Assembly: GCF_004339025.1 (NCBI RefSeq) | Contig: NZ_SMFT01000003.1 | Location: forward strand, 62,001-126,000 | Source of the DNA: Volucribacter psittacicida | Lineage (GTDB): Bacteria; Pseudomonadota; Gammaproteobacteria; Enterobacterales; Pasteurellaceae | Length of the DNA: 64,000 nt | Direction of reading: 5' to 3' | Shown: positions 11,667 to 24,638 of the stretch, one piece after another | How the letters are laid out: each line of letters opens with the position of its first letter | How positions within the stretch are numbered: position 1 is the stretch's first letter | The notes under the pieces: generated by a model | The model's database searches: none | Told to the model about the DNA's origin: nothing | What the model saw: the letters and a program-made list of their open reading frames with translations, nothing else | Position numbers and translations under genes: made by a program

Positions 11667-12752
11667 TTAACGAATTTTTAAGGTAACCAAGCCAATTAGC
11701 ACTAACATTAAGGAAATAATCCAAAAGCGCACGATCACACGAGGTTCAGGCCAACCTTTCTTTTCATAATGATGATGAATCGGTGCCATCAGGAAAATGC
11801 GTTGCTTGTTACGGAGTTTATAAGAACCTACTTGTAAAATCACTGATAGGGCTTCCATAACAAATACCCCGCCCATAATCACTAATAACAATTCTTGGCG
11901 TACTAGCACCGCCACCACGCCCAATGCACCACCTAAAGAAAGCGAACCTACATCGCCCATAAACACTTGAGCAGGGTAGGTGTTAAACCATAAAAAGCCC
12001 AGTCCTGCACCCACAATCGCAGTACAAAATACCGCCAATTCTGAGCTAAATTTAATATAAGGAATATGCAAATATTCAGCAAAATTCACGTTACCTGTCG
12101 CCCAAGCAATCAGGGCAAAGGCACCTGCCACCAATACCGTTGGCATAATGGCAAGTCCGTCCAAGCCATCGGTTAAATTGACTGCATTACTCGTTCCCAC
12201 AATCACAAAATAGGACAGAACAATATAGAACAAGCCTAGCTGTGGCATTATTTCTTTGAAAAAGGGAACAACCAACCTTGTGGCATCGCTATCTTTGCCA
12301 AGGGCATACATAATAAACACCGCCACCAAGGCAATGGCTGATAACCAAAAATATTTCCAACGGGCAATTAAGCCATCGGTATTTTTGCGTACTACTTTGT
12401 AATAATCGTCCACAAAGCCCACGATGCCATAACCAAATAAAATAAATAAACTTAACCAAATATAAGGATTGGTTAAATTTGCCCACAATAACACACTAAT
12501 ACCAATGGCGATTAAAATCATAATACCGCCCATTGTAGGTGTGCCTTTTTTGCTTAAATGGCTTTCTGGGCCTTCCGCTCGGATTACTTGCCCAAATTTT
12601 AATAACTGTAAACGGCGAATGGTTTTAGGTCCAATCCATAAACAAATTAATAAGGCAGTTAATAAGGCAAGGATTGCTCGCACTGTAATATATGAAATCA
12701 CATTAAAAAAGCTATGATATTGAACTAAATAGTCCGCAAGCCACACTAACAT
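11667..12752 (-). CDS. mraY: Phospho-MurNAc-pentapeptide transferase MraY
   Basis: MraY moves phospho-MurNAc-pentapeptide to undecaprenyl phosphate, making lipid I in the inner membrane. The 361-residue polytopic protein has the signatures [13 protein letters not shown], the acidic GFVDDYYK pair, [10 protein letters not shown] and [13 protein letters not shown]. Length matches E. coli MraY (360). It overlaps the end of murF by seven bases. Confidence 0.97.
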   Translation of the reverse strand: MLVWLADYLVQYHSFFNVISYITVRAILALLTALLICLWIGPKTIRRLQLLKFGQVIRAEGPESHLSKKGTPTMGGIMILIAIGISVLLWANLTNPYIWLSLFILFGYGIVGFVDDYYKVVRKNTDGLIARWKYFWLSAIALVAVFIMYALGKDSDATRLVVPFFKEIMPQLGLFYIVLSYFVIVGTSNAVNLTDGLDGLAIMPTVLVAGAFALIAWATGNVNFAEYLHIPYIKFSSELAVFCTAIVGAGLGFLWFNTYPAQVFMGDVGSLSLGGALGVVAVLVRQELLLVIMGGVFVMEALSVILQVGSYKLRNKQRIFLMAPIHHHYEKKGWPEPRVIVRFWIISLMLVLIGLVTLKIR

Positions 12753-14128
12753 ACAAATTCACCTTCTAATTGTTGGATCAGCTCTTCCATTTTCATACGG
12801 CGAGCGCCTTTCGCTAATACTACTACGGGTTGATTTTCGTTTAATTTTTGTTTGATTATTGGGATAAGTTGGGCGATTAACGCTGTTTTCTGCTCAAAAT
12901 GTTGCCCCGCACAGGCTTGGCTAATTACAGCACTTTGTTCGCCAAAGGAAAAGACCACATCAAGTTTGGCTTGAGCGGCAAAATCGGCCACCTGTTGATG
13001 ACAAGCTAAACTGCTTTCGCCCAGTTCTGCCATATCGCCCACCAATAAAATGCGATAAGCAGGGTAGGCTTGCAACACCTTAATAGCGGATTGCAATGAA
13101 TCCACATTGGCATTATAACTATCATCAAGTAACAATAAATTGGCACAAGGCTGGAGCGGATATAACCGTCCTTTTACCCCTTTGACTTGCTCTAATCCTT
13201 GTTTAACATCATCTAAACTCGCCCCCACATTCATCGCCAACGCCGTTGCCGCAAGGGCATTGCTGATATTATGCTCGCCGAGGTAAGGCAAATTAACAGC
13301 AATATTACCCTGTGGGGTACAAAGGGTAAATTGTGAACCATTGGCTTGTAACTTTATATCTTGGCAAAAATAATCCGCCGCCGAATTTTTTTGTGAAAAC
13401 GACCGCACTTGGCGGTTTTGTATTTCACTTTGCCATTGAGGGAAATAATGGCAATCAAGGTTAACAATCGCAACGCCTTCAGCGGATAGTCCTCCATAGA
13501 TTTCCCCTTTGGCTGTGGCAACGCCTGCAAGACTGCCGAAGCCCTCTAAATGAGCGGCGGCAACATTATTGACCAACGCCACATCTGGACGTACCAAATC
13601 CACCGTATAAGCAATTTCGCCCAAATGGTTCGCCCCTAATTCAACGACAGCAAATTGATGTTGCTCAGTTAAACGCAATAAAGTCAAAGGCACGCCAATA
13701 TCATTATTAAAATTCCCTTGAGTAAATAACACTGCCTCTGCATTTTTCGCCGTTTGGCTTAAAATACTGGCGGTCATCTCTTTCACTGTTGTTTTGCCAG
13801 AAGATCCTGTGATGGCGACAGTTTTAGGCTTAATTTTTTGCTTTAACCATTTCGCCAATTTTCCCAATGCTAGCCGTGTATCTGCCACCACAATTTGCGT
13901 GGCAGTGAGTGCAGGTTGATATTGCTCCACCACCAACGCCACTGCTCCTTGTTGCAAGGCTTGGGGTAAATACTGATGAGCGTCAAAATTCTCGCCCTTT
14001 AAAGCAAAAAATACTGCATTATGACAAGGCTTACGGCTATCGGTGCTAACTTGATGAAAACTGACAAGCTCGCCATAATGCTGAGCGGTTAAAATCTCTG
14101 CCAGTTGTTGGCTGTTTAATGAAATCAT
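12746..14128 (-). CDS. murF: UDP-MurNAc-tripeptide--D-Ala-D-Ala ligase MurF
   Basis: MurF attaches the D-Ala-D-Ala made by Ddl to UDP-MurNAc-tripeptide. The 460-residue protein has a MurE/F-type N-terminal domain ([19 protein letters not shown]), the ATP loop GSSGKTT at 108-114, the [10 protein letters not shown] motif and a C-terminal [12 protein letters not shown] domain. It overlaps murE by four bases (ATGA type) and mraY by seven, implying tight translational coupling. An uptake signal lies at 13402-13410. Confidence 0.97.
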   Translation of the reverse strand: MISLNSQQLAEILTAQHYGELVSFHQVSTDSRKPCHNAVFFALKGENFDAHQYLPQALQQGAVALVVEQYQPALTATQIVVADTRLALGKLAKWLKQKIKPKTVAITGSSGKTTVKEMTASILSQTAKNAEAVLFTQGNFNNDIGVPLTLLRLTEQHQFAVVELGANHLGEIAYTVDLVRPDVALVNNVAAAHLEGFGSLAGVATAKGEIYGGLSAEGVAIVNLDCHYFPQWQSEIQNRQVRSFSQKNSAADYFCQDIKLQANGSQFTLCTPQGNIAVNLPYLGEHNISNALAATALAMNVGASLDDVKQGLEQVKGVKGRLYPLQPCANLLLLDDSYNANVDSLQSAIKVLQAYPAYRILLVGDMAELGESSLACHQQVADFAAQAKLDVVFSFGEQSAVISQACAGQHFEQKTALIAQLIPIIKQKLNENQPVVVLAKGARRMKMEELIQQLEGEFVC

Positions 14129-15597
14129 TGTTGTAATAAATCGTTAATTATTGCTTGATCAGAAAAATGGAACTTAGTCTGTCCAATAATCTGATAATCT
14201 TCGTGTCCTTTGCCTGCCACTAAAATCACATCATCGGCTTTAGCGTGGCTTATGGCATATTGCAAAGCGAGTTCTCGCCCATGTATCACGGTGGCGTGAA
14301 GCGGATCAGCTAATCCCTGTAAAATATCTCGAATAATACGTTCAGGTTGTTCGGTACGAGGATTGTCATCAGTAATTACCACTTGATCCGCATAGCGTTC
14401 GGCAATATTCCCCATTAAGGGACGTTTACCTGTATCACGATCGCCGCCGCAACCAAATAGGCACCAAAGCTGCCCTTGGCAATGTCGGCGTGCCGCTTGT
14501 AAGGCTTTTTGCAAGGCATCAGGGGTATGGGCATAATCCACTATAACCATAGGTTTATGGGATACGGTCAATATTTCCATTCGCCCACAAACTGGCTTTA
14601 ATTGCGGTGCGGTCGCCAATAATTTCTCCAGCGGATAACCCAACGCCAGTAAGGTTGCCAAAGCTAATAGCAAATTACTGGCATTAAATTCCGCCACTAA
14701 ATTCGCCTGTAATTTTCCTTTGCCCCAAGTACTCTCAAATTCAATGGCAAGCCCTTGTGCGTTAAACTCAAGTGCGGTGGCTTTTACAAATTTTTTTTGT
14801 TCTATCACATAATCAGAATTAAGGCTCACTGCCACCGCTTGTGGCAATGCGGTCAGCCATTGTTGCCCCACAGGATCATCGGCATTAATAATTAGGTGTG
14901 AAACCGATAACTGTTCAAATAAGCGATATTTTGCGGCGGCATAATGCTGCATGGTTTGATGATAATCCAAATGATCTCGGCTTAAATTGGTAAATACCGC
15001 TGCGGCAAAATGTAAGGCTTCCACCCGATGTTGTACTAAACCATGAGATGACACTTCAATGGCGGCAAAATCTGCCCCTTGCTGGACAAATTGTGCCAAA
15101 TTACGCTGGATTTCAAGGGCTGATCCTGTGGTATTAAGGGCTGGTGTTACCTGTCCTAATAATCCATTACCAATCGTTCCCATTACCGCACTAGATTGCC
15201 CTAATAAAGCCACCCATTGAGCGAGTAATTGACTGACAGTAGTTTTGCCATTGGTGCCAGTTACTCCCACTAAGCATAGCTGTTTAGAGGGTTCGGCATA
15301 AAATAAACCTGCCAAAGCGGAAAGTTGAGAAGATAATTGATAAAACGCCACCACTGGCACATTATCTCGCCAAGTAAGTTGTAAATGCTGTTCCGCACAA
15401 TCTGCCTCGGCTAAAACACAAACTGCCCCTTGAGCAATGCTTTGTGCAATAAATTGCCGTCCGTCTGTTTGATGCCCTTTTAATGCCACAAAAAGACAGC
15501 CCGGCTTTACCGCCCGACTGTCTAATACCATATCCGTAATTTCAATGCTTTTAAGCTGATCTGCAATATCAGCTAGCATTGCCATAAGTCTTTGCAT
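14125..15597 (-). CDS. murE: UDP-MurNAc-L-Ala-D-Glu--meso-diaminopimelate ligase MurE
   Basis: MurE adds the third stem residue. The 490-residue protein shows the ATP loop GTNGKTT at 114-120, the [12 protein letters not shown] motif and, in its C-terminal domain, [14 protein letters not shown]. The DNPR box there is the meso-diaminopimelate selector, so the murein should be of the usual Gram-negative A1-gamma type. It lies 20 bases after ftsI and overlaps murF by four bases. Confidence 0.97.
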   Translation of the reverse strand: MQRLMAMLADIADQLKSIEITDMVLDSRAVKPGCLFVALKGHQTDGRQFIAQSIAQGAVCVLAEADCAEQHLQLTWRDNVPVVAFYQLSSQLSALAGLFYAEPSKQLCLVGVTGTNGKTTVSQLLAQWVALLGQSSAVMGTIGNGLLGQVTPALNTTGSALEIQRNLAQFVQQGADFAAIEVSSHGLVQHRVEALHFAAAVFTNLSRDHLDYHQTMQHYAAAKYRLFEQLSVSHLIINADDPVGQQWLTALPQAVAVSLNSDYVIEQKKFVKATALEFNAQGLAIEFESTWGKGKLQANLVAEFNASNLLLALATLLALGYPLEKLLATAPQLKPVCGRMEILTVSHKPMVIVDYAHTPDALQKALQAARRHCQGQLWCLFGCGGDRDTGKRPLMGNIAERYADQVVITDDNPRTEQPERIIRDILQGLADPLHATVIHGRELALQYAISHAKADDVILVAGKGHEDYQIIGQTKFHFSDQAIINDLLQQ

Positions 15598-15617
15598 TTC
15601 TTCTGCCTTTAATCAGC

Positions 15618-17456
15618 TTAGTTATTTTTGCTTTCGTTATCACTTTTACTTGTTTGATTTAAGCGTACCGTACGTTTCGCTACCTGTTCCGAAGAAAGAT
15701 TATCTGGCGCAATATTATTAGCCCGCAAGGTATAGCCCATAATTCTTGAGAACAAAGGGGCAGAGATGGCACCACCATAATATTTACCCGCTTTAGGATC
15801 ATCAATCATTACCACTAAGGCATAACGAGGATCACTGGCTGGGGCAACGCCTGCGGTATAAGCCAAATATTTATCTACATAACGCCCATTTTCGGTTTTT
15901 TTCGCTGTTCCTGTTTTAATGGCAACACGATAACCCTCTACCGCCGCCGCTCGTCCACCACCATCAGGGGCGGCAACAGATTCCATCATTTTTACTACAT
16001 CTCGAGTAATTTTTTCCGAAAACACACGGTTACCAATAATTGGCGGATCCACTTTGGTAATAGATAAAGGACGAGCAATACCAAAACTGCCTAAGGTGGC
16101 ATAAGCTCTCGCTAATTGTAATGGCGTAACGGTTAAGCCATAGCCATAAGAAAAAGAGGCACGATCAATATTTGACCAACGCTTACGATTTTTTGGAAAA
16201 ACGCCACTACTTTCGCCCTCTAAGCCTAAATTCGTCCGTTCGCCAAAGCCCGCATTATTATAAGTTTCAACTAGAGCCGTAGGCGGCATTTTTAACGCCA
16301 GTTTACTTACCCCAATATTACTGGAGTTTTTCAAAATACTTTCTAAATCTTGGCTATTACGCTTGGCTACGTCAGTAATGGTCTTGCCGTCCACTTTAAA
16401 TGGCGTGGTATCAATAATCGTATTTTTATTGGCAACACCACGTTGAAGTGCGGTCAAAACCACAAAAGGTTTTACTGTTGATCCTGGTTCAAAGGTATCG
16501 GTAATGGCTCGATTACGGCGAAACTCAGCCTTTGATCCCTCACGATTATTCGGATTATAAGAAGGGGCGTTTGCCATTGCCAAAATCTCGCCTGTGCGAA
16601 TATCCACTAACACCGCTGTACCAGATTCCGCTTTGTTTTCTGCCACCGCTTTTTTGATTTCTCGATAAACCATTGACTGCAATTTTTCATCAATGCTCAA
16701 CACCACATCATTGGCATCAAATTTTTTTACATTCTCAATATTTTCAACAATGTTACCGTAACGATCTTTACGGTATGTACGAGATCCCTCTTGCCCTATT
16801 AACAACGAATTGAAACTCTTTTCGATCCCCTCAATTCCCTCGCCATCAATATTGGTATAACCAATTAAATGGGCTACTTCCTCAACCCTTGGATAAAAAC
16901 GGCGAGGTTCTGTTTCAATTTGAATTCCCTTAATTTTTAATTCTCTAACATATTGTGCCACTGTCGGTGATACCTGGCGTGTAAGATAAATAAAACGTGA
17001 ATTTGGATTACGTTTTACACGTTGGATCAAGGTTTTATAAGGCACATTAATCGCCTCAGCGAGGGCTTGCCAACGTTCTGTTTCCTCTAATGAATTTTTG
17101 GCTAAAGCATCTTTAGGATCCACATAAACCGAATACATCGGCACACTGACTGACAATAAATGTCCATTACGATCAAGAATTGAACCTCGAAAGGCAGGAA
17201 TTTTTTGCGTACGCAAAGAACGCTTATCTGCTTCGCTCATTAATTGTTCAGCATCAATCACTTGTACATAAGCAGCTCGGGTAATTAAAGACAACAAACA
17301 AACCACAATACACGCCAATGCCCAACGATAGCGACCTTTCATAAAACTTGTATCATAACTTGGTTTCGCTTTATTGGGTTTCGCACCGCTATGATTAGTC
17401 TTCTTAGCAGGGCGGTTTAATTTAGGTTTTTTTATTGATGCATTAAACTTAACCAT
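15618..17456 (-). CDS. ftsI: Septal transpeptidase FtsI (PBP3)
   Basis: FtsI is the monofunctional class B penicillin-binding protein of septal murein synthesis. The 612-residue protein has a basic cytoplasmic tail, one membrane anchor at about 43-62, and a PBP-dimer domain ([21 protein letters not shown]). The transpeptidase domain has active-site Ser326 in STVK (326-329), SSN at 378-380 and KTGT from 514. All three catalytic boxes are intact. It lies between ftsL and murE. An uptake signal sits at 16446-16454. Confidence 0.97.
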   Translation of the reverse strand: MVKFNASIKKPKLNRPAKKTNHSGAKPNKAKPSYDTSFMKGRYRWALACIVVCLLSLITRAAYVQVIDAEQLMSEADKRSLRTQKIPAFRGSILDRNGHLLSVSVPMYSVYVDPKDALAKNSLEETERWQALAEAINVPYKTLIQRVKRNPNSRFIYLTRQVSPTVAQYVRELKIKGIQIETEPRRFYPRVEEVAHLIGYTNIDGEGIEGIEKSFNSLLIGQEGSRTYRKDRYGNIVENIENVKKFDANDVVLSIDEKLQSMVYREIKKAVAENKAESGTAVLVDIRTGEILAMANAPSYNPNNREGSKAEFRRNRAITDTFEPGSTVKPFVVLTALQRGVANKNTIIDTTPFKVDGKTITDVAKRNSQDLESILKNSSNIGVSKLALKMPPTALVETYNNAGFGERTNLGLEGESSGVFPKNRKRWSNIDRASFSYGYGLTVTPLQLARAYATLGSFGIARPLSITKVDPPIIGNRVFSEKITRDVVKMMESVAAPDGGGRAAAVEGYRVAIKTGTAKKTENGRYVDKYLAYTAGVAPASDPRYALVVMIDDPKAGKYYGGAISAPLFSRIMGYTLRANNIAPDNLSSEQVAKRTVRLNQTSKSDNESKNN

Positions 17457-17463
17457 TCTCTAC

Positions 17464-17781
17464 CTATTCAACAATTAAAACTTCTTGATTATGTGCAACA
17501 GGTTTCATACCTAATTTGGCAGCAATCGCTTCAATGCGTGTGCTATCTCCTTGTGTGGTTTCCTCTAATTTTAAATTTAAATAATCGGTTTCTAGCATTT
17601 GATGAGCAACCACTAACTCCCCTTTTTCTGATACAAGCTGTCTAGTTTTATGGGTAAGCCAAATGGTTGCAATCATCGTTACCACTAATAAAATTAATAA
17701 GCACAATGCCAACTTATTAGAAGAAAATAAATCTTCTACCACTAAATGACGTAACGGATAGCGTTCTTCACTATTAAACAT
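17464..17781 (-). CDS. ftsL: Cell division protein FtsL
   Basis: FtsL is a small bitopic divisome protein that activates FtsWI with FtsB and FtsQ. This 105-residue protein has a cytoplasmic start, one membrane segment at about 25-44 (LALCLLILLVVTMIATIWL) and a periplasmic coiled-coil-like stretch. Sequence conservation in the family is weak, so the call leans on length, topology and position between rsmH and ftsI. Its first base overlaps the rsmH stop. Confidence 0.93.
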   Translation of the reverse strand: MFNSEERYPLRHLVVEDLFSSNKLALCLLILLVVTMIATIWLTHKTRQLVSEKGELVVAHQMLETDYLNLKLEETTQGDSTRIEAIAAKLGMKPVAHNQEVLIVE

Positions 17782-18752
17782 TAGGCAAGTTTCTCCGCAA
17801 CTCTCAATACCGCACTGCGTGAACGAGGGTTATATTCAATTTCTTGTTCACTCGGCATAATGGCTTTACCAATTAATTTTAATGATTGATGACGCTGAAT
17901 TTGATCTTCACGCAAAGGTAACCCCTTTGGCAAAGCCTCGCCTTTACTTTTTTTCCGCATAAAATGTTTTACCATGCGATCTTCTAAAGAATGAAAACTG
18001 ATAATTGCCAAGCGTCCTTGTGGCGCCAATACCGATAAAGCGGCTTCCAACACCTTTTCTAATTCCTCTAATTCCGCATTAATAAAGATCCGAATAGCTT
18101 GAAAACTACGAGTCGCAGGATGTTTATGCTTATCTTTAAAAGGAACAAGATCAGCGATTAAATTCGCTAATTGCAAGGTTCTTGTTAAACCCTGTTCGCC
18201 ATTTTGTTTTGCTTGCTGATTATAATGCACAATGCCCTGAGCGATTTTTCTGGCAAAACGTTCTTCGCCAAAAGTTTTTAAAACCCAAGTTAAATCTTCC
18301 ACGCTTACTTGCTTTAACCATTCCATTGCCGATATGCCCTGACTGGTATCCATACGCATATCCAATGGACCATCTTTCATAAAGCTAAAACCACGTTCCG
18401 CTTCATCTAATTGTGGCGAAGATACCCCAAGATCCAACAAAATACCGTCGATTTTCCCTACTAAATTTTGTTGTTCGCACACTTCTCGCAAAGCAGAAAA
18501 ACCACTATGTACAATACTAAATCTTGGATCTTGAATTTTCTTGGCTTCCTCTATGGCACGAGGATCACGATCGATGGCAATTAAACGCCCCGCCTCAGAT
18601 AAACGGGATAAAATTAAACGAGAATGCCCTCCTCGCCCAAAAGTACCGTCAATATAAATCCCCTTTTCTTGTAACGCCAACCCCTGCACAGCCTCTTCTA
18701 ACAAAACTGTAATATGTTCAGGTTGTACGAAAGATAAGGTATTCTTTGCCAT
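17781..18752 (-). CDS. rsmH: 16S rRNA C1402 N4-methyltransferase RsmH (MraW)
   Basis: RsmH methylates cytosine 1402 in the decoding centre of 16S rRNA using S-adenosylmethionine. The 323-residue protein has the motifs [56 protein letters not shown] and SFHSLEDR, all diagnostic. It is the second gene of the dcw cluster and overlaps ftsL by one base. Confidence 0.97.
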   Translation of the reverse strand: MAKNTLSFVQPEHITVLLEEAVQGLALQEKGIYIDGTFGRGGHSRLILSRLSEAGRLIAIDRDPRAIEEAKKIQDPRFSIVHSGFSALREVCEQQNLVGKIDGILLDLGVSSPQLDEAERGFSFMKDGPLDMRMDTSQGISAMEWLKQVSVEDLTWVLKTFGEERFARKIAQGIVHYNQQAKQNGEQGLTRTLQLANLIADLVPFKDKHKHPATRSFQAIRIFINAELEELEKVLEAALSVLAPQGRLAIISFHSLEDRMVKHFMRKKSKGEALPKGLPLREDQIQRHQSLKLIGKAIMPSEQEIEYNPRSRSAVLRVAEKLA

Positions 18753-18790
18753 AGCTGATAATCTACTGATAACTCTTTATTAAATGGATA

Positions 18791-18819
18791 AGATAAGGCG
18801 GTGTAACCACCGCTTATCT
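18791..18819. other. Stem-loop between mraZ and rsmH
   Basis: A strong stem of about 12 pairs with one bulged G (AGATAAG-GCGGTG, loop TAAC, CACCGC-TTATCT) lies in the 108-base gap between mraZ and rsmH. No T run follows it in either direction, so it does not look like a simple terminator. It may set mRNA processing or partial attenuation between mraZ and the rest of the cluster (inference). Confidence 0.5.
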
Positions 18820-18860
18820 TTGCTAGTGCGTTGCCTTTTGGTAGATTTTTCTCTTTGATA

Positions 18861-19319
18861 TTATAAAGACAACGTTTTTAATTCTTCGGATAATGCAAAC
18901 TGATCGCTCATACCTAATTGCATATCTTTTTCAATTTGAGCTTGCCATTCTAACTCGCTCCAAATCTCAAATTTATTTAATTGCCCAACCAGCATAATAC
19001 TTTTTTCCAGTTTTACACGCTGACGCAATGGCGCACTAAGTAAGATTCGTCCAGCACTATCTAATTCACATTCGGTGGCATGTCCTAGCATAACACGTTG
19101 TATGCTACGTTCTGTCGGATTAAAATTGGATAACGCCAATAATTTCTTTTCAACATCAAGCCACTCATTTAAAGGATAAAGCAATAAACAAGGCTGACGA
19201 ATATCAAGCGTACAAATCATTTGCCCCTGATGTTGTTCCAAGATCTCGGCACGATAACGAGTAGGAATAGCCAAGCGGCCTTTCCCATCTAAATTAATCG
19301 CCGAGGCACCACGGAACAT
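18861..19319 (-). CDS. mraZ: Transcriptional regulator MraZ
   Basis: MraZ is an AbrB/SpoVT-fold ring-forming DNA-binding protein that represses its own dcw promoter. The 152-residue protein has the two family repeats: [21 protein letters not shown] near the start and [19 protein letters not shown] in the second half. Both contain the DxxGR loop. It is the first gene of the cluster, and three candidate binding boxes lie 70-95 bases upstream. Confidence 0.97.
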   Translation of the reverse strand: MFRGASAINLDGKGRLAIPTRYRAEILEQHQGQMICTLDIRQPCLLLYPLNEWLDVEKKLLALSNFNPTERSIQRVMLGHATECELDSAGRILLSAPLRQRVKLEKSIMLVGQLNKFEIWSELEWQAQIEKDMQLGMSDQFALSEELKTLSL

Positions 19320-19390
19320 AAGTTAATCACCTTAATATCGGAAATTATTGTTTTTTCTTCGTTGTTTTTGGTCAAAAACTCCAAAAAACA

Positions 19391-19414
19391 CCACAAAATA
19401 CCACTTTTTACCAC
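19391..19414 (-). promoter_or_regulatory. MraZ operator: three GTGGT boxes at 10-base spacing
   Basis: On the plus strand CCAC occurs at 19391, 19401 and 19411, each preceded by A. On the minus strand this is GTGGT three times at exactly one helical turn. E. coli MraZ binds a comparable direct-repeat array upstream of mraZ (TGGG-type repeats with similar spacing). Position just downstream of a promoter-like sequence and upstream of mraZ supports autorepression. The slight change of box sequence from E. coli is notable. Confidence 0.75.
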
Positions 19415-19426
19415 CGTTACTAAGTT

Positions 19427-19455
19427 TATTATTAGTTAAACCCGCTTGCAAGCAA
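19427..19455 (-). promoter_or_regulatory. Predicted mraZ/dcw promoter
   Basis: On the minus strand TTGCTT (19455-19450) and ATAATA (19432-19427) are separated by 17 bases, a reasonable sigma-70 pair. Transcription would begin near 19420, just before the GTGGT array, so bound MraZ would block initiation or escape. This is inferred from motif match and position only. Confidence 0.5.
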
Positions 19456-19604
19456 TTTATCCGTTTTCACTCGATAAATTTATTGAAAAAAGAGAGGATC
19501 CCTATCATAAATTTTATTAAGCAAAAAATTTTCTCAAAAATGACCGCACTTTTTATGCTAAGCTATTCCGTATTTATCAACTAATATCTATACCAAAATA
19601 ATCA

Positions 19605-20450
19605 ATGAAAACAGCATTAGTGTTAGAGGGCGGTGCGATGCGGGGAATGTTTACCGCAGGGGTACTAGACGTATTACTTGAACAAAATATTCATATTGAT
19701 GGTATTGTTAGCGTATCAGCTGGCGCATTATTCGGCGTAAATTATCCATCTAAACAAAAAGGGCGAGTATTGCGTTATAACCTAAAATGCCTAGGTAATA
19801 AGCAATATATGGGCTTATATAGTTGGCTTACCACAGGTAATATTGTCAATAAAGATTTTGCATTCTATCAAGTGCCTTATCATATTGATCCCTTTGATCA
19901 ACAAACTTTTGCACAATCTGGTATTGATTTTTATGTTACCTTAACCAACATTGAAACAGGCAAGGCGGAATATGTAAAAATTCAGGATGTGTTTCAACAA
20001 ATGGAAGTCTTTCGTGCTACTTCGGCTATGCCATTAGTCTCTAAGATCGTTGAACTTAATGGCAAAAAATATTTAGACGGCGGTATCAGCGACAGTATTC
20101 CTTTACAATATTGTCAATCTCTCGGCTATGACAAAATTATTGTGGTACTAACCCGCCCTTTAGATTATCGTAAAAGCCCTATGAACACTTTGCCATTTAA
20201 ACTTGTCTATAAAAATTATCCTAATTTGATTACTGCACTAGCCCAACGTCATCAAGCCTACAATCAAACCGTAGAAAAAATTATCCAATTACATCAACAA
20301 AAACATATCTTTGTGATACGTCCCTCACAACACTTGGCAATCAAACGTATCGAAACCAATCACAATAAAATCAAAGCGATGTATGAATTAGGTGTACAAG
20401 ATGCGAAACAGAGTTTGAGTGGGTTGAGGGAATATATTTATACGAGTTGA
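19605..20450 (+). CDS. Patatin-like phospholipase family protein (YjjU-like)
   Basis: The 281-residue protein has the patatin plan: an oxyanion glycine loop GGAMRG at 9-14, a nucleophile elbow SVSAG with Ser38, and the catalytic Asp in YLDGGISDSIPL near 160. The usual first Gly of the GxSxG elbow is Ser here. No signal peptide is visible, so it should act on lipid acyl esters in the cytosol or at the inner membrane. Length and motifs resemble E. coli YjjU and its relatives, but the substrate is not known. It stands alone between mraZ and arcA, divergent from the dcw cluster. Confidence 0.85.
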   Translation: MKTALVLEGGAMRGMFTAGVLDVLLEQNIHIDGIVSVSAGALFGVNYPSKQKGRVLRYNLKCLGNKQYMGLYSWLTTGNIVNKDFAFYQVPYHIDPFDQQTFAQSGIDFYVTLTNIETGKAEYVKIQDVFQQMEVFRATSAMPLVSKIVELNGKKYLDGGISDSIPLQYCQSLGYDKIIVVLTRPLDYRKSPMNTLPFKLVYKNYPNLITALAQRHQAYNQTVEKIIQLHQQKHIFVIRPSQHLAIKRIETNHNKIKAMYELGVQDAKQSLSGLREYIYTS

Positions 20451-20496
20451 TCTACTATCTGATCTTTTATAGTGCAAAGGATTTTTAAATAAAAAA

Positions 20497-20530
20497 GTTG
20501 CTAACAATTTAAGAAACAATTATTAGCAAC
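20497..20530. terminator. Terminator between the patatin gene and arcA
   Basis: GTTGCTAA at 20497-20504 pairs with TTAGCAAC at 20523-20530, extended inward by CAAT/ATT pairs, with A and T runs outside. It lies between convergent genes and probably ends transcription from both sides. The same GTTGCTAA hairpin recurs after gshF at 34662. Confidence 0.7.
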
Positions 20531-20549
20531 AGTTTGTTTATTAGATTAA

Positions 20550-21260
20550 TTACTCAATTTCCCCACAAAAACGATAGCCTTCACCGTGAATTGTCGCAAT
20601 AATTTCTGGTGTGTCAGGATGATCTTCAAAATGTTTACGAATACGGCGGATTGTTACATCAACCGTGCGATCATGAGGTTTTAATTCTCTCCCAGTCATT
20701 TTTTTCAATAATCCTTCTCGAGTTTGGATTTTTCCCGGGTTTTGACAAAAATGTAACATAGCACGGAATTCACTACGAGGGAGTTTATGTGGTTCACCTT
20801 CAGGCGTGATAAGAGAACGGCTATCAATATCTAAAGTCCAACCATTAAAACGATATTGATTAACCGATTCCTTATGTTCTTTCTGTTTTTCATTCATTGT
20901 ACGCTGTAATAGGTTGCGGGCTCGAATTGTTAATTCTCTAGGGTTGAACGGCTTTGTAATATAATCATCAGCCCCAATTTCTAAACCGAGAATTTTATCT
21001 ACCTCATTATCTCTACCCGTTAAAAACATTAAGGCAATATCAGCATTTTCTCTAAGTTCTCTTGCTAACATTAGACCATTTTTACCTGGTAGATTAATAT
21101 CCATAATCACAAGATTAATCATTTCACTTGCGAGAATTTTATGCATTTGAGAGCCATCAGAAGCCTGATAAACTTCATAGCCTTCAGCTTCAAAAATACT
21201 TTTTAAGGTATTACGCGTTACCGCCTCGTCCTCAACAATGAGAATTTTCGGAGTCGTCAT
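20550..21260 (-). CDS. arcA: Response regulator ArcA
   Basis: ArcA is the OmpR-type regulator of aerobic respiration control, phosphorylated by the quinone-sensing kinase ArcB. The 236-residue protein has a receiver domain with acidic residues in VEDE at 9-12, phospho-acceptor Asp54 in [12 protein letters not shown], and the [13 protein letters not shown] lysine. A winged-helix DNA-binding domain follows, ending [20 protein letters not shown] and HGEGYRFCG. No sensor gene is adjacent, as usual for arcA. Confidence 0.96.
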   Translation of the reverse strand: MTTPKILIVEDEAVTRNTLKSIFEAEGYEVYQASDGSQMHKILASEMINLVIMDINLPGKNGLMLARELRENADIALMFLTGRDNEVDKILGLEIGADDYITKPFNPRELTIRARNLLQRTMNEKQKEHKESVNQYRFNGWTLDIDSRSLITPEGEPHKLPRSEFRAMLHFCQNPGKIQTREGLLKKMTGRELKPHDRTVDVTIRRIRKHFEDHPDTPEIIATIHGEGYRFCGEIE

Positions 21261-21369
21261 ATGATTTCCTATTGTAAATTTTATTTTCCAGTCTTAGTGA
21301 AATTGTATTATTGTCATTTCTCAATCACAATCAAAAAATGTTAAATTTGTTACGTTAATCTTAATTTTC

Positions 21370-21383
21370 ATGATCTTTATCAT
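21370..21383. promoter_or_regulatory. FNR-like palindrome upstream of arcA
   Basis: ATGATCTTTATCAT has the five-base arms of an FNR site (consensus TTGATnnnnATCAA) with the outermost base changed in both arms. It lies about 110 bases before the arcA start and just past the prfC stop. FNR activates arcA in E. coli, which makes the site plausible. The match is imperfect and no promoter was mapped. Confidence 0.3.
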
Positions 21384-21394
21384 AAAAAAGTAGA

Positions 21395-22978
21395 TTAACC
21401 ATGTTCTCTCGTTTTAAAGAAAGTTACATCAGGATAGCGTTCTTGTGCTAAATTAAGATTAACCATTGTCGGGGCAATATAAGTCAGATTATCGCCACCA
21501 TCAAGGGCAAGATTTTGTTCATTTTTACGTTTAAATTCTTCAAATTTTTTGTTATCTGAACATTCTACCCAGCGTGCAGTTGCCACATTAACCGTTTCAT
21601 AAATTGCTTCTACGTTATATTCACTTTTTAAGCGAGAAACCACAACATCAAACTGTAACACACCAACCGCCCCAACAATAAGATCATTGTTAGTTAATGG
21701 ACGGAAAACCTGTACTGCCCCTTCTTCTGATAATTGAACTAATCCTTTAAGTAATTGTTTTTGCTTAAGAGGATCTTTCAGGCGAATACGTCTAAATAAT
21801 TCAGGCGCAAAGTTAGGAATGCCCGTAAATTTCAACTCTTCGCCTTGGCTGAAGGTATCGCCAATTTGTATCGTACCATGATTATGTAAACCAATAATAT
21901 CGCCTGCATAGGCTTCTTCCGCATGGCTACGATCTCCAGCCATAAAAGTTAAAGCATCAGAAATAACCACATCTTTACCGATTCTAACATGGCGTAATTT
22001 CATACCTTTTTCATATTTACCTGAAACAATGCGTAAAAAAGCGACACGATCTCGATGTTTAGGATCCATATTTGCTTGAATTTTAAATACAAAGCCAGTA
22101 AATTTTTCCTCAGTCGCTTCTACTTGTCTATTGGTTGCTTGACGAGCTTGTGGTGCAGGTGCCCATTGAGTTAAACCATCTAACATATGATCAACGCCAA
22201 AATTACCTAATGCCGTACCAAAGAAAACGGGCGTAAGTTCACCAGATAAAAATCCCTCTAGTTCAAAAGGATTAGAAGCCCCTTGCACCAGTTCTAATTC
22301 ATCACGTAATTGTTGAGCAAGATCTTCACCAACAGCCAGATCTAAATCAGGATTATTTAATCCCTTGATTATCTTAACATCTTGAATAGTATGACCTTGT
22401 CCTGTTTGATATAAATAGGTTTCATCTTTATATAAATGATAAACGCCCTTAAAAAGTTTTCCACAGCCAATCGGCCAAGTAATAGGTGCACAATGAATTT
22501 TTAATACGCTTTCAACTTCATCGAGTAATTCCATAGGATCACGAATATCACGATCAAGTTTATTCATAAAAGTAAGGATAGGCGTATCTCGTAAACGCGT
22601 TACCTCCATCAATTTAATGGTACGCTCTTCAACCCCTTTGGCACTATCAATAACCATTAAACAACTATCTATTGCAGTCAGTGTTCGATAGGTATCTTCT
22701 GAAAAGTCTTCGTGTCCTGGGGTATCCAATAAGTTCACTAAGCAATCATTATAGGGGAACTGCATTACAGAGGTGGTAATAGAAATACCCCGTTGTTTTT
22801 CCATTTCCATCCAGTCTGATTTGGCATGTTGAGCAGAACCTTTACCCTTAACAGAACCTGCTTTTTGAATTGCATTACCATAAAGTAAGACTTTTTCAGT
22901 AATGGTGGTTTTCCCCGCATCGGGGTGAGAGATTATTGCGAAAGTTCGGCGTTTATTAACTTGTTGTGGATATGACAT
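21395..22978 (-). CDS. prfC: Peptide chain release factor 3
   Basis: RF3 is the GTPase that recycles RF1 and RF2 from terminated ribosomes. The 527-residue protein has G1 [10 protein letters not shown] near residue 15, G3 [14 protein letters not shown], and G4 FMNKLDRD, then the family-specific domains 2 and 3 ([23 protein letters not shown] near the C-terminus). Length matches the family (529 in E. coli). It precedes arcA on the same strand. Confidence 0.97.
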   Translation of the reverse strand: MSYPQQVNKRRTFAIISHPDAGKTTITEKVLLYGNAIQKAGSVKGKGSAQHAKSDWMEMEKQRGISITTSVMQFPYNDCLVNLLDTPGHEDFSEDTYRTLTAIDSCLMVIDSAKGVEERTIKLMEVTRLRDTPILTFMNKLDRDIRDPMELLDEVESVLKIHCAPITWPIGCGKLFKGVYHLYKDETYLYQTGQGHTIQDVKIIKGLNNPDLDLAVGEDLAQQLRDELELVQGASNPFELEGFLSGELTPVFFGTALGNFGVDHMLDGLTQWAPAPQARQATNRQVEATEEKFTGFVFKIQANMDPKHRDRVAFLRIVSGKYEKGMKLRHVRIGKDVVISDALTFMAGDRSHAEEAYAGDIIGLHNHGTIQIGDTFSQGEELKFTGIPNFAPELFRRIRLKDPLKQKQLLKGLVQLSEEGAVQVFRPLTNNDLIVGAVGVLQFDVVVSRLKSEYNVEAIYETVNVATARWVECSDNKKFEEFKRKNEQNLALDGGDNLTYIAPTMVNLNLAQERYPDVTFFKTREHG

Positions 22979-23124
22979 ATTATAAAAATCAATGTAAATG
23001 AAACAAAAATAAGTGGCTAATTATGCCATAAATTCGCTGGGGGATGAAATGGGAGAGGGATATTTGGTATGAAAAAATAAAAAGTGCGGTTAGTTTTAAA
23101 ATTGTTTTTTTCTATGTAAAAAGA

Positions 23125-23153
23125 AATAACCCTATGATTATCATAGGGTTATT
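23125..23153. terminator. gapA terminator
   Basis: A perfect 13-pair hairpin (AATAACCCTATGA, loop TTA, then its complement) lies 24 bases after the gapA stop. On the minus strand it is followed by TTTCTTTTT. An uptake signal (23082-23090) lies just beyond. Confidence 0.85.
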
Positions 23154-23177
23154 ATATTAATAATAATTTAGAGCTGA

Positions 23178-24638
<1,461 letters not shown>

